Below the pieces are notes generated by a model. That model was not told the DNA's origin and searched no databases. It worked only from the letters and a program-made list of their open reading frames with translations. The translations under genes and the position numbers were made by a program. This document shows, piece after piece, positions 8,631 through 17,703 of a stretch of 64,000 nt of DNA (the first letter of the stretch is position 1; every line of letters starts with the position of its first letter). The stretch lies in NCBI GenBank assembly GCA_039640495.1, contig CP046864.1, positions 1,116,001 to 1,180,000 of the forward strand, in the 5' to 3' direction. Source of the DNA: Rhodobacteraceae bacterium IMCC1335 (GTDB lineage: Bacteria; Pseudomonadota; Alphaproteobacteria; Rhodobacterales; Rhodobacteraceae).

Positions 8631-10663
8631 ATGCCTGTCCAAGTTTTGGGGGGCTTGGCCATCAGGTTCTGACAGCGTTTTAAGAACAAACTGGACGGGG
8701 TGAGCGAGGCGTTCAAACCTTTTGGTTCATGCTCTTGGGCGGCTTCAAAGCAGCTATGCGCAGCTTTAAAATCCGCCTTGGTGTATTTTGAAAATCCCTC
8801 GTTGAAAGTTTCAGCCAATCTTTTTTGCGTGTCAGACGCTGCGTCCCAGCGATCCATAAGTTCAAAACAGGCCAGAGATTGTGATTTGCCTTTCACGGTC
8901 ACGCGGTCGATCATGCGCGTGCAATATCGGTCTTGATGAGCGCTGATAATGCTTTCTCCTAGCAAGTTTTGCAGGCCATAGAGTTTGGCAGCAGCTTCAA
9001 GGCGGGCTGCCGTATTGACCGTATCACCGATGACGGTCAGGTCGATCCGGGCTTCAGCTGCGCCAAGATCGCAGAGGATTGCCGGGCCTGAATGCGCGCC
9101 AATTCTAAGGGCGAAAGGGTCAGTTTTTAACCGTGGATCACTTTCGTTCAACGTCCTGAGGCTGGCTTTAATTTCAAGCATAGTGTCAAGCAGTGCTTTT
9201 TGAGCGTTGTTGCTTTGATCATGAATCCAAAAGGCCATGCAGGCATCGCCGATGAATTTATCAATATCACCGCCATGCTTAATGATCGTCCGGGTTACCA
9301 AGCTGAACAGCTTATTCACCTGTTCCACAACATCACCCGGGGCATAGGCTTCGCATCGAGGGGTAAAATTCATGATGTCGATAAACGTCACGGTTACGGT
9401 TTTTCGATCGGCGCGCGGGGCGGTTTGTCCAGCGCCCCAAACCGCCTTTTCCAGCGCCACCTTCAACGAGGCTTTGGAGACATAACGTTGCAATTGAGCT
9501 TGTTCGTCTTTGGTGCGCCGGTCCGCGAGTGTTTTTTCAACTTTTGCAACCAAATCATGTACGCCAAAGCCTGTGGTAACCGCGGCCTTGGCGCCGGCAT
9601 TCAAGGCCATCCGGATATTTGCCTCATTGGTATCGGGCAAAAGAACGATCACCTCCGGGGTGCTGGGCAGATCGCTTGTGTTTAATCCATTAAACAGGTC
9701 AACGATCGTACCATCGCTTGGCTCAAATTCACAAATCACCAAATCGCAGGTGCTGCGCTGAACGGCTCTGAGAAAGGCGGCGATGGTGGGCACGCGTTTT
9801 GTGCGAAATCCCTGCAGGTTCAAAACCGCTGCAATATCTTGGTCACTGGTTTCAGGGCCTTGCAAAATGACAATGCTTTCGCGGGCACCTCGAAACCTTT
9901 CCAGCATCGCACTGACCTTTTCTATCAACCCTTCAACATGCACCGGTTTTCCAATGAAAGCATCGACGCCCACGTCAAAGCCCTTGCGTTGGTCGGTAGC
10001 GGAGGAAAGCGTGCTTGACATGATTAAGGTGGCCTCGGCAGTAAGAGGGTCATTTTTCAGCGCGGCGCAGGTTTCATAGCCGTTCATTTTCGGCATTTCG
10101 ATATCACAAATGATCAAGTTTGGTTGCTGAGTTCGCGCCATCTGATAGCCTTCCTCGCCATCAAAAGCTTGCGCCACCTCAAAGCCTGCCTGCTGCAACG
10201 GCCCAACAATTGTTTTATGCACCAAAGCCGAATCGTCGATCAAGAGAATCTTATTGCGCCGCGTATTTGCCTTTTCAATCGCCGCAACAAAATCCTCGCC
10301 AGCGACTGGAAATTGCAGAAAACCATCGCAAATCCCCACCACATCGGGGGCAAGCGCATAATCTAAGGATAAAAATAAAATTCGCAAATCGGCTTGAAAC
10401 AGGCGCTTTAAGCGAAAAGCCACATTGATCAATTCCTGTTCATTCGTGTCCGATTGCAGCACCAAAGTGGTTTTGGGGTTTTCTGAAACCTTCGTCACAA
10501 TATGGTTTTTTGCGATCAGCTCGAAATCAAAGTCTTGATCCTGCAAACAGGTTTTCAAGTATGTGGCATAAAGTTCATTTTCGAGGCAAAGCAAAACGGT
10601 GTCCCGTGCCTGTGTTTGGGCCATCAGCTCGGAGGGGGTGGGCATGTGCAAATTCTGGGGCAT
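8609..10663 (-). CDS. triple-receiver class III adenylate cyclase
   Basis: Predicted soluble response-regulator cyclase making cAMP, 684 aa. Residues 20-130 are a degenerate receiver, 138-255 an intact receiver (Asp143/Asp144, phospho-acceptor Asp187 in CDIEMPKMNG, Lys239 in GKP), and 265-385 a third receiver with Glu312 in place of the phospho-Asp. Residues 420-610 are the cyclase homology domain: metal ligands Asp429 (FIDIMNF) and Asp473 (DKFIGDACMAFW), with VIGDTVNTAARLEAA carrying the transition-state Asn/Arg. Lys469 and the Asp before TVIGD fit ATP rather than GTP specificity. A helical TPR-like tail ends the protein. It sits 26 nt after cheA and overlaps cheR, so CheA is its likely phospho-donor (inference). 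Confidence 0.92.
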   Translation of the reverse strand: MPQNLHMPTPSELMAQTQARDTVLLCLENELYATYLKTCLQDQDFDFELIAKNHIVTKVSENPKTTLVLQSDTNEQELINVAFRLKRLFQADLRILFLSLDYALAPDVVGICDGFLQFPVAGEDFVAAIEKANTRRNKILLIDDSALVHKTIVGPLQQAGFEVAQAFDGEEGYQMARTQQPNLIICDIEMPKMNGYETCAALKNDPLTAEATLIMSSTLSSATDQRKGFDVGVDAFIGKPVHVEGLIEKVSAMLERFRGARESIVILQGPETSDQDIAAVLNLQGFRTKRVPTIAAFLRAVQRSTCDLVICEFEPSDGTIVDLFNGLNTSDLPSTPEVIVLLPDTNEANIRMALNAGAKAAVTTGFGVHDLVAKVEKTLADRRTKDEQAQLQRYVSKASLKVALEKAVWGAGQTAPRADRKTVTVTFIDIMNFTPRCEAYAPGDVVEQVNKLFSLVTRTIIKHGGDIDKFIGDACMAFWIHDQSNNAQKALLDTMLEIKASLRTLNESDPRLKTDPFALRIGAHSGPAILCDLGAAEARIDLTVIGDTVNTAARLEAAAKLYGLQNLLGESIISAHQDRYCTRMIDRVTVKGKSQSLACFELMDRWDAASDTQKRLAETFNEGFSKYTKADFKAAHSCFEAAQEHEPKGLNASLTPSSLFLKRCQNLMAKPPKTWTGIWDWNAQ

Positions 10664-10689
10664 GGTTAATCCAAATCCTTAGGCAGAGC

Positions 10690-13683
10690 TCAGGGCGCGG
10701 TTGGGGCAAGGCAGGCCTTGTCCAACGCGGCGATGATGTCATCTTCATTGATGGGCTTTTCGAAAAACTCGGTTGCGTTTAACGCAGCCAAACGGCGTTT
10801 TTCCGGGCCGTCGCTTATTTTTTTGCCGGTGATCATGAAAACGGGTGCTGCGCTTAACCCGGGCTGCTCGCGCAGGCGCTCAACAAATTCATAGCCATCC
10901 ATTAAGGGCATAACGATATCCACGCAAAAGGCAGAGATATGGCGCGCAGCAGCTTTTGAAAGCGCATCATGGCCATCTGTGGCGCTTTCAACTTGATACC
11001 CTGCCCGCGTTAACAAGGCGCTTAAGCGGTTGCGTTGGAGCGCTGAATCATCCACCACAAGGATTGTATGATCGGCCCGTTGCAACGTGGCGGCATCGGT
11101 TGTGATATCGTTTAACGGCGCTTGAGTGTGCAGGTCCTCGGTTAAGATTTCCCCCACATTGAGGATAAGCACCAAATTACTATCTGACAGGATTGTGCAT
11201 CCCATCATGAAGTTAATTTTTGAAACCAAGGATCCAAATTGTTTGATTAACACGTCTTGCCGGCCCTTCACCTCATCCACCAGGATGCCGATATAACGGT
11301 CGCCATCCGCCAAAACGATGATCGTTTTTTCCACTTGGTTGAAGGCGCTGGGTGGAAAGTTTAACAAACGCGAGAGGGTGCTCACCGTGACCGTCATCCC
11401 GCGATAATTAAACACCAAGCCGCCGCCCACCCGGCGCAATCCGCTTTTTGACACGGTAAGAATTTCTACAACATTCGATACTGGAAACGCGAATTGATGG
11501 CCGTTTTCGCTGGCCAATAAAATGCCCACAATTGCCAGTGTTAACGGCAAACGCAGAGTGATTTTTGTGCCTTTGCCCTTTTCGGTTTCGATATCAACCG
11601 TGCCTTGCACTTGCGTGATGGCGGTTTTTACGACGTCCATTCCAACACCGCGCCCTGAAAGCTCGGTGACGTTTTCTGCGGAAGACAGGCCGGGATGAAA
11701 CGTCAGATCTAAGATGTCTTTTTGGGTTAAATTTTCGGCCGCGGCGGGCAGCACCAATTCGCGCTCCAAGGCCTTCGCCAAAATGGTATCGAGGTTGATC
11801 CCGCGACCATCATCTTTGATTTCGATCACCGCATTTGAGCCCTGATAATAGGCTGAGAGTTCAATTTTGCCGATTTCTGATTTGCCTTGGCTTAGGCGCT
11901 CTTCGGGGGATTCAAAGCCGTGATCCAAAGAGTTGCGGATAATATGAAGCAGAGGATCGGCCAATTGATTGATCAAAAGTTTATCAAGCTCTGTGCTGGC
12001 ACCCGAGAGGATCAAATTCGTCTTTTTGCCCGTCTTTCGCGCCATATCTCGAACCTGCGCGGGAAAGCGATTGAACAATTGCGCCACCGGCACCATGCGA
12101 AAGCTCATTGCGCCGGTTTGCAAACGCCCGCTTAGCCCCTCAAGATCTTCGATATTCTTTTGTAATTGTTTGCGGGTATCGTCTATGCGCATCATCGTTA
12201 GGCGGAACTCTTCCGGAAAAAACTCCAAATTCTGCAAAATTTCGCTGTCTAAAATATCTTTGATTTTTTTCAAACTGGCCCGCTCAGAGGAAAGGCCAGA
12301 GATACGCGATTGACCTTGGCGGCCCGTAGGTTCGATCAGATCATTATCCAGATCAAGCACCTTTTGCTTTAAGCTTTCCACGGCTTCAAACACCAAATGG
12401 AATTTTGCGGTTCCAGTCAGTTTTTCCAAATTGTAAAAGGATTGCGTTAAAACATGCAGATCGTTTTGCAGCCGGATACGCGTGATAAATACCTCTGAGG
12501 CGGTGTTCAGCACATCATCCAGCTTTTGCGCGGGGATGCGAATGGTTTCATCTTGCGCAATTCCCGGTGTGACAGTGCCAGCGGATTGTATAGCTGCTGG
12601 CGCCGCCTCGGAATTTGGCTCTGCATTTTTATGTGGCTCTGCAGAAGGTTGGATCGCCGGTTTGGCTGGATCCGTTGAGGCATATAGAGTCTGTATAAGC
12701 GGTCTGATCGGCGTATCCAGCGGCCGTTCTTCAATCACCTGTCGGATCAAATGCCCCAAACCTGCGACTGCTGACATCAACCCATCGATCAGATTGGATG
12801 AGATGTTCAATCGCTTTGAGCGCATTTCATCCAAAATTGTTTCGACCTCATGCGCAAGGGTTTCAATCTTTTTGATCTCGAGCAAGCGCGCGCCGCCCTT
12901 TATCGTATGCACAGCGCGAAAAATTTGGTTGATAACCTCAAGCGGGCTTTGCGTTGTTTCCAACTCGATCAGTGAGAGTTCGATCGCATCCACATTATCC
13001 TGCGCCTCTTGTGTAAACGCTGGGATTAAGTCGCGTTTATCCGCGCCGATCAACAGTGCCTCGGGTTCGCTATCCAGCGCGTCGAGCCGCTTGAAAAGCG
13101 CTTCAGAGGTTTGCGCCAAGGCGGCTGGCTCTGCATTGGGGCTCTGAGCATCCTCATGACGCTCGGGCTCTTCGGTATTTCTTCGTTTTATATCTGCCGC
13201 TTGATCCTGCGTGAGGGTTTCGTTGAACTCAGTTAAGGCAAGGCGCAAATATCCCTCTGCTTCGCCGATAATATCGCTGATATCCGCTTTGCCGTCTTCA
13301 GACTCTTCCCAGTCTTTTAAAAGCGTCAGCGTGTTTTCAAATAGAAGCTGCAGCAGGTAATCCATCGAATGCTGGCTAAAGCTGTGGTGAAATCGACCAT
13401 AATCCAACATAAACACAATGATTTGCATCAACTGCCTTGGTTGCATTATCCGCAACACATCCAGCATGCCAAAGATCAGATAGCCCCTGCGATAGGCCAT
13501 ATCATAGGCCTCTTGAGGGGTGTCAGGTTTGACTTTTATCAACGTCAAAAGATCGGAATAAGCCTGTTCGGTGGTTTCAATTAACTTTTCCAACAGCGCC
13601 ATATCCGACGCGTCAAGATCGGGGCTTTCGACGTTTTTATCGGGGATATCAACCGTTAAGATCGCTGGATCATACATTTGCAT
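10690..13683 (-). CDS. cheA: hybrid CheA-type sensor histidine kinase with C-terminal receiver
   Basis: Chemotaxis-family histidine kinase, 997 aa. Residues 25-160 are an N-terminal helical region I do not recognise. An Hpt (P1) domain follows at about 218-320, with phospho-His259 in AVHTIKGGA. A short Ala/Pro/Glu linker stands where P2 usually lies. Then come the dimerisation domain, an ATPase domain (LLHIIRNSLDHGFE N-box, IKDDGRGINL, SGRGVGMDVVKT), a CheW-like domain, and a C-terminal receiver with VVDDSALQRNR, phospho-Asp922 and FFEKP. An apparent lack of P2 plus its own receiver suggests output other than docking a free CheY. Fourth gene of the operon, between the MCP and cyclase genes. 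Confidence 0.95.
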   Translation of the reverse strand: MQMYDPAILTVDIPDKNVESPDLDASDMALLEKLIETTEQAYSDLLTLIKVKPDTPQEAYDMAYRRGYLIFGMLDVLRIMQPRQLMQIIVFMLDYGRFHHSFSQHSMDYLLQLLFENTLTLLKDWEESEDGKADISDIIGEAEGYLRLALTEFNETLTQDQAADIKRRNTEEPERHEDAQSPNAEPAALAQTSEALFKRLDALDSEPEALLIGADKRDLIPAFTQEAQDNVDAIELSLIELETTQSPLEVINQIFRAVHTIKGGARLLEIKKIETLAHEVETILDEMRSKRLNISSNLIDGLMSAVAGLGHLIRQVIEERPLDTPIRPLIQTLYASTDPAKPAIQPSAEPHKNAEPNSEAAPAAIQSAGTVTPGIAQDETIRIPAQKLDDVLNTASEVFITRIRLQNDLHVLTQSFYNLEKLTGTAKFHLVFEAVESLKQKVLDLDNDLIEPTGRQGQSRISGLSSERASLKKIKDILDSEILQNLEFFPEEFRLTMMRIDDTRKQLQKNIEDLEGLSGRLQTGAMSFRMVPVAQLFNRFPAQVRDMARKTGKKTNLILSGASTELDKLLINQLADPLLHIIRNSLDHGFESPEERLSQGKSEIGKIELSAYYQGSNAVIEIKDDGRGINLDTILAKALERELVLPAAAENLTQKDILDLTFHPGLSSAENVTELSGRGVGMDVVKTAITQVQGTVDIETEKGKGTKITLRLPLTLAIVGILLASENGHQFAFPVSNVVEILTVSKSGLRRVGGGLVFNYRGMTVTVSTLSRLLNFPPSAFNQVEKTIIVLADGDRYIGILVDEVKGRQDVLIKQFGSLVSKINFMMGCTILSDSNLVLILNVGEILTEDLHTQAPLNDITTDAATLQRADHTILVVDDSALQRNRLSALLTRAGYQVESATDGHDALSKAAARHISAFCVDIVMPLMDGYEFVERLREQPGLSAAPVFMITGKKISDGPEKRRLAALNATEFFEKPINEDDIIAALDKACLAPTAP

Positions 13684-13731
13684 ATTTTATCCAAAAAGGC
13701 CGTTGGCCAGCGCCTTCGGCGCCGCCAGCGA

Positions 13732-15462
13732 TTAATAGTTTTCAAAATTATTTGATTGAATTGGGTCTGAGGATGGTGCCGGTGGTCGCGATGGGGGCGC
13801 GGGCATCGATTGCTGAAAGCTCACCTCGTCAGAGGGGTGGTCGGTTTTGAAGCGGGCGACCAATGCCTTCAAACGAGGGGCCAGAGCCGAAACCGTTTGC
13901 GCGGTTTGAAACAATTGTTGCGCGGCTGAGGCATTGCTTTGAATAACCCCGTCCAACACTTGCACCGAAGTGTTTATTTGCGCGGCTCCGGTAGATTGTT
14001 CTTCCGAAGAGGCGCTGATATTTTGGACCAGATCTTTGGTTTTTTCGATCTCGGGCAACAAAGCATTGAGCATCTGGTTGGTTTTTTCAGCCAGCTCTTT
14101 GCCTTCGCCAGACGAGACTTGAATATCAGAGGCGGCTTGCTTGCTTAATTCGGCCAGTTTTGACACTTCTGAGGCTACCACGGCAAAGCCTTTGCCATGC
14201 TCGCCAGCGCGGGCCGCCTCGACCGAAGCATTCAGGGCCAAGAGTTCAATTTTGCGTGTGATTTCTTCAACAATCGTAATTTTGTCCGCGATATCTTTCA
14301 TGGATCCTGCGGTTTTTTCCATTGCTTGCGCGCAGACCTGCGCGTCTTCTGCCAAAATTGTGGCTTTGCGATCGGCTTCCACCGCGCCATCCGCATTTTC
14401 GCGGATGGATGTGGTCATCTGCTCCATCGCTGTTGCGGTTTCTTGAACCGAATTGGCTTGCTCGGTGGTGCCATCCGAGACTTGCTGAGCACCGGATTGC
14501 ATTTGCTCTGATTGCTCGGTGACCTGGCGCGAAACCTCAAGCAGCGAGGCCACAATATTCGTGAGATTTTCCTGCATTTTTGAGATTGCGCGCATCACCG
14601 AACCGATTTCGTCATTGGAAGACAAATCATTTTTCACGGTGAGGTTGCCGTCAGAAATTTGATCGACAGAGATGATTGTTTCGCGCAAACGGCGCCGGAT
14701 ATTCACCGCGATCCAAATGCCGATGCTAAGCGAGATAAAAAGCGAAGAGCTGATGATCAGAACGGTGACTCTAAGAGCGGATTTTTCTGTTTCTTCAGCT
14801 TCGATCATTGCTTGAAGTGAGATCTTTTGGACGGTATCGCGCAATTTGCTCAAATGCGTATCCAAGTGTTTTTGCGTCTCTTCTAACTGAACCAAAACTT
14901 TTTGCCGCTGAATTCTGGCAAATCTTGTAATCTGACTTTGTGCACTTGTGTGTTCCAGTAGCTCTATGAATTTTGAGCTTTGAATGGCGTATTCGTCATG
15001 TTTCTGCCCTACAAGTTCCAAGCTTTTTAGAATATTGTTGTAAGTCAAAACACTCTGCCCCAGGTCGTCTTGGACTTGGGCCATAGTGCTGGTGTCGATA
15101 TTGTTTTCTTCAGGATTAAGTGTGTCAACAGTACTGCGTATTAAGGTTTCAGCCAGTTCTAGTTCCTTCGCGACAACCTTATTCAGTTGGTGGAAATTAC
15201 TCAGATGCATTTTGTATTTTTCAATCTCATCTAACTCTAAATTTAGCGCTGCTCCGGTGAGCGCCAGCTCTTGGTTTAATTGATGTTCAGAAATTTTTGC
15301 GACCTGATTTTGCAAAGGAATTTCAACTGTTGATAGATTGTGGATTTTTTTACCAATCGAAGCCATTGAGGATATTGAATAGAGGCCGGAAGCGAGGCTG
15401 GTGAGGCAAAATAAAAGAATAAGCGATATGATTTTGGCAGACAGGCTCATCGAGGTTTTCAT
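13732..15462 (-). CDS. methyl-accepting chemotaxis protein, membrane type
   Basis: Transmembrane chemoreceptor, 576 aa. TM1 is at about residues 8-28, the periplasmic helical sensor region at 30-225, TM2 at about 230-252, a HAMP domain at 253-305, and the signalling hairpin at 310-545 with tip [20 protein letters not shown]. The sensor region is rich in Leu/Glu/Gln helices, four-helix-bundle like, and ligand cannot be told. After a Pro/Ser-rich tail the protein ends in NFENY, which matches the aromatic-x-x-aromatic pattern of CheR/CheB-tethering pentapeptides such as NWETF. AGGAG lies 6 nt before the ATG. It is the only receptor in the operon, third in order. Confidence 0.95.
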   Translation of the reverse strand: MKTSMSLSAKIISLILLFCLTSLASGLYSISSMASIGKKIHNLSTVEIPLQNQVAKISEHQLNQELALTGAALNLELDEIEKYKMHLSNFHQLNKVVAKELELAETLIRSTVDTLNPEENNIDTSTMAQVQDDLGQSVLTYNNILKSLELVGQKHDEYAIQSSKFIELLEHTSAQSQITRFARIQRQKVLVQLEETQKHLDTHLSKLRDTVQKISLQAMIEAEETEKSALRVTVLIISSSLFISLSIGIWIAVNIRRRLRETIISVDQISDGNLTVKNDLSSNDEIGSVMRAISKMQENLTNIVASLLEVSRQVTEQSEQMQSGAQQVSDGTTEQANSVQETATAMEQMTTSIRENADGAVEADRKATILAEDAQVCAQAMEKTAGSMKDIADKITIVEEITRKIELLALNASVEAARAGEHGKGFAVVASEVSKLAELSKQAASDIQVSSGEGKELAEKTNQMLNALLPEIEKTKDLVQNISASSEEQSTGAAQINTSVQVLDGVIQSNASAAQQLFQTAQTVSALAPRLKALVARFKTDHPSDEVSFQQSMPAPPSRPPAPSSDPIQSNNFENY

Positions 15463-15550
15463 GTCAGCTCCTAGTTTTAAAAAAAATTGGCTTTAATAAG
15501 CAGTCTTGGTCATTGGCGCCCAAAAACAGACGCTTGATCTTAGTCTGGGG

Positions 15551-16816
15551 TTAAATAAAGTTTCTTTTTCCGCGGTATTCGTTCAAATTTTCAGACCCTA
15601 TCAGGTCGGGCAATGACAGGCGCATGATGGTGAGTTCGCCGATTTCGCTAATACCTTGGAACAGATCTGACACAGGCTCTGACAGAATTTCTGTGCTGTT
15701 GCGAAAGCTGCGTCTATCAATGGTCATCATCCCCAACACGTCATCCACGCAGAGCACCAAATCTTTGCCATTTTCTTGCAAGACCATGTATTTGTTGCGT
15801 TCATCCAAAGCCCGCGGCATCAAGCTTAGATCTTTTGAGATATCAAGGCACGATAATACCTGCCCCCGTAGATTGATTAAGCCCCGCAAAAAATTTCCAT
15901 CTCCATAAATAGGCGTGACTTCATAGCCCTCTATAATTTCGATTACATTCTCGACCGGAACCACAAAATGCACATTGGAAATGCGCGCATGAATAAATTC
16001 ACTGGTTGTGCCAAACGTTTTAACCTGCCGGCCTTGCGTGATGTCCTCTTGGCCCTCAATCACGGTTTGACTGCCAATCTTGACAGCTACCTCTTGTGCC
16101 AAACGCTGTGGTGAAATCAGGGTTAAATTGGAACTTTGATAGCCGATCACGTCTAAGATGAAAAAGGCGCGTGCTGCATCGGTTAATATTCGGTTGCGTG
16201 GATCCAAAATGTCATCAGCGCATGACAAAACGGCTACATGACGGTCCATTGACAGGCAGAGCAACGTGCCATTCACGTCTAATTTAACAATCGATTGCGG
16301 GGCTTTGGCCGCCTGATTTTGTGAAGTTGCGGGGGTCAAATCGCCACATTCGAAAACGGGAAGCAAACAGTTGCGATAGACCACAGTGCCAATACAGCTG
16401 CGCAGATTCAAGGTTAGCGGTTCGATTGGCGCAAAATCGCGTACAACTTCCACTACATATTTCACGGGCACGCCGAATTGCGTATTATGGCGTTCGAAAA
16501 TAAATAATTTTGAATATTCAGAAAAGGCTTCATCGGTTTCTGCAAGCGGTGAAAACGCGACGCGCGGCGCCTCTGTTGCGTTTGCTTGTGGCTCTTCGCC
16601 CGCTTTAGCGCGCCGGCGGGTGTCAGGCTGTGCATCGCGCTGTTGGGATTGCTCGACCTCTGCCTCTGTTACCGGCGCGGCTTTATCAGCCATATCGATC
16701 GCTTGGGTCTGCAAGGACAGATCTTGCAAGCGGTTTTCGGGCAGGGCTTGCATTAAATCTTCAAGCTGGGTTTCTGCTGTTTTCGTCGCTGAGACGGGCT
16801 TTAAAGCTTTGCTCAT
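15551..16816 (-). CDS. double CheW-domain coupling protein
   Basis: Cytoplasmic scaffold predicted to link the MCP to CheA, 421 aa. Residues 1-95 are a polar, Ala/Glu/Gln-rich tail. A first CheW domain lies at about 105-245 and a second at about 265-412, the latter with the clear RGLINLRGQVLSCLDI motif. The first is more diverged (CIGTVVYRNCLLPVFE at the equivalent place). There is no receiver, so this is not CheV. Tandem CheW proteins are known in some chemosensory systems. It overlaps the ParA-like gene by 4 nt (ATGA), giving coupled translation. No ordinary single-domain CheW gene is present in the window. Confidence 0.9.
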   Translation of the reverse strand: MSKALKPVSATKTAETQLEDLMQALPENRLQDLSLQTQAIDMADKAAPVTEAEVEQSQQRDAQPDTRRRAKAGEEPQANATEAPRVAFSPLAETDEAFSEYSKLFIFERHNTQFGVPVKYVVEVVRDFAPIEPLTLNLRSCIGTVVYRNCLLPVFECGDLTPATSQNQAAKAPQSIVKLDVNGTLLCLSMDRHVAVLSCADDILDPRNRILTDAARAFFILDVIGYQSSNLTLISPQRLAQEVAVKIGSQTVIEGQEDITQGRQVKTFGTTSEFIHARISNVHFVVPVENVIEIIEGYEVTPIYGDGNFLRGLINLRGQVLSCLDISKDLSLMPRALDERNKYMVLQENGKDLVLCVDDVLGMMTIDRRSFRNSTEILSEPVSDLFQGISEIGELTIMRLSLPDLIGSENLNEYRGKRNFI

Positions 16817-17475
16817 GCAGCGGCCTCCGATTTATGCTGCGTGATGCGCTCCATCACCTCCCAACCCAGCGCGCGAAACTCTTGCGCGGCGCGGCTGTTT
16901 TGGTGGAAAATCGAGCAGCGGTTGAAATTCGCTTCAGCCTGCGAAACGCGTTGAGAAATCGCGGTATCCGCGGCTTTATACCCATCTGCCATAAGCTGTT
17001 GTCGGGCATGTTGGAAGGCGACGGAATGTTTGTTAACCGCGTTCAAAACGGGCAATAAGCGATCTGAGGATGTTGCAAATTTTGGATTGACGCGTCGCGC
17101 AAACGCGGCCACCCAACCCAAGCCTACCAAATCATCGCGCGAGGGGCGGCAGGGGGTAATGATCAAATCTGAGGCTTCCAAACAGGCGGCCAATTCCCGC
17201 GAGACGGCGCCCTGACTGTCAACGCATAAAATATCACATCTGCTTTGTTTGATATATTGTCTTATACTGTTTTCTTCATTGGCCACATAGGTTTTAACGT
17301 TCTCTAAACATTCATCTGAGCTTTCGCGCACCCAGTCATGGCTTGATTTTTGAAAGTCGGTATCAAGAATTGTGACGTTGCGGCCGCGCATCCCGAAATA
17401 GGCTGCGAAGTTGACGCAAAATGTGGATTTTCCTGATCCACCTTTTGAACTGGCGAAGGTGATAATATATGTCAC
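16813..17475 (-). CDS. ParA/MinD-like ATPase of the chemosensory operon
   Basis: Deviant-Walker ATPase, 220 aa. The signature KGGSGKST at residues 11-18 contains both Lys residues of the ParA type, DTDFQKSS follows the second strand, and ILCVDSQG is the Walker B strand. Relatives encoded in chemotaxis operons (ParC of Vibrio, PpfA of Rhodobacter) position chemoreceptor clusters in the cell; that role here is inference from context. There is no parB beside it, unlike plasmid or chromosome segregation loci. It is first gene of the operon. The start is GTG at 17475, which puts the Walker motif at the usual distance; the ribosome binding site is weak. Confidence 0.9.
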   Translation of the reverse strand: MTYIITFASSKGGSGKSTFCVNFAAYFGMRGRNVTILDTDFQKSSHDWVRESSDECLENVKTYVANEENSIRQYIKQSRCDILCVDSQGAVSRELAACLEASDLIITPCRPSRDDLVGLGWVAAFARRVNPKFATSSDRLLPVLNAVNKHSVAFQHARQQLMADGYKAADTAISQRVSQAEANFNRCSIFHQNSRAAQEFRALGWEVMERITQHKSEAAA

Positions 17476-17594
17476 GCGTAAATTTTTCTTAATCTTTAAA
17501 TAAAATGCCCGTAGGCAGGTTGATGAATTTTTGTAATAGGTGAGCAGACGTTCAAAACAATGTCTGCGAGGGGTGTTCGCGCCGAATTAGAATG

Positions 17595-17621
17595 TTGAAA
17601 ATATCAATCTTGAATATTCAA
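17595..17621. promoter_or_regulatory. two adjacent TTGA/TCAA dyads upstream of the chemosensory operon
   Basis: TTGA-N5-TCAA occurs at 17595-17607 and a perfect palindrome TTGAATATTCAA at 17610-17621, centres about 15 nt apart. They lie 120-150 nt upstream of the ParA-like start codon in the divergent region. The half-sites recall CRP/FNR-type boxes, but the N5 and N4 spacings do not match the N6 spacing those regulators need, so I name no regulator. Confidence 0.35.
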
Positions 17622-17665
17622 AACGTGCGTTAGCTTGGTGTCTCTGTCAAGTTTCGTCTCAAATT

Positions 17666-17703
17666 ATATCCCAAAATCCCATATCCAACCATTTTGGGTA
17701 TAT
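17666..17703. promoter_or_regulatory. 12-bp inverted repeat with 13-nt centre
   Basis: ATATCCCAAAAT (17666-17677) is mirrored by ATTTTGGG followed by TATAT (17691-17703), pairing over 12 bp with one bulge. There is no T-run, so a terminator is unlikely. Its place in the divergent region suggests an operator for the chemosensory operon or the PhyH-like gene (inference). Confidence 0.35.

Noticed and set aside
12482-13147. 221-codon open frame on the plus strand within cheA
   Set aside because: Antisense to the CheA Hpt/linker region; Ser/Ala-rich product with no family pattern, and no ribosome binding site. Shadow of a biased coding sequence.
16321-16844. Plus-strand frames over the double-CheW and ParA-like genes
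   Set aside because: Antisense to clearly supported genes; no independent evidence.
17595-17607. FNR/CRP box reading of TTGA-N5-TCAA
   Set aside because: Known FNR/CRP sites need six nt between TTGA/TCAA-type half-sites; five here, and four in the neighbouring palindrome.
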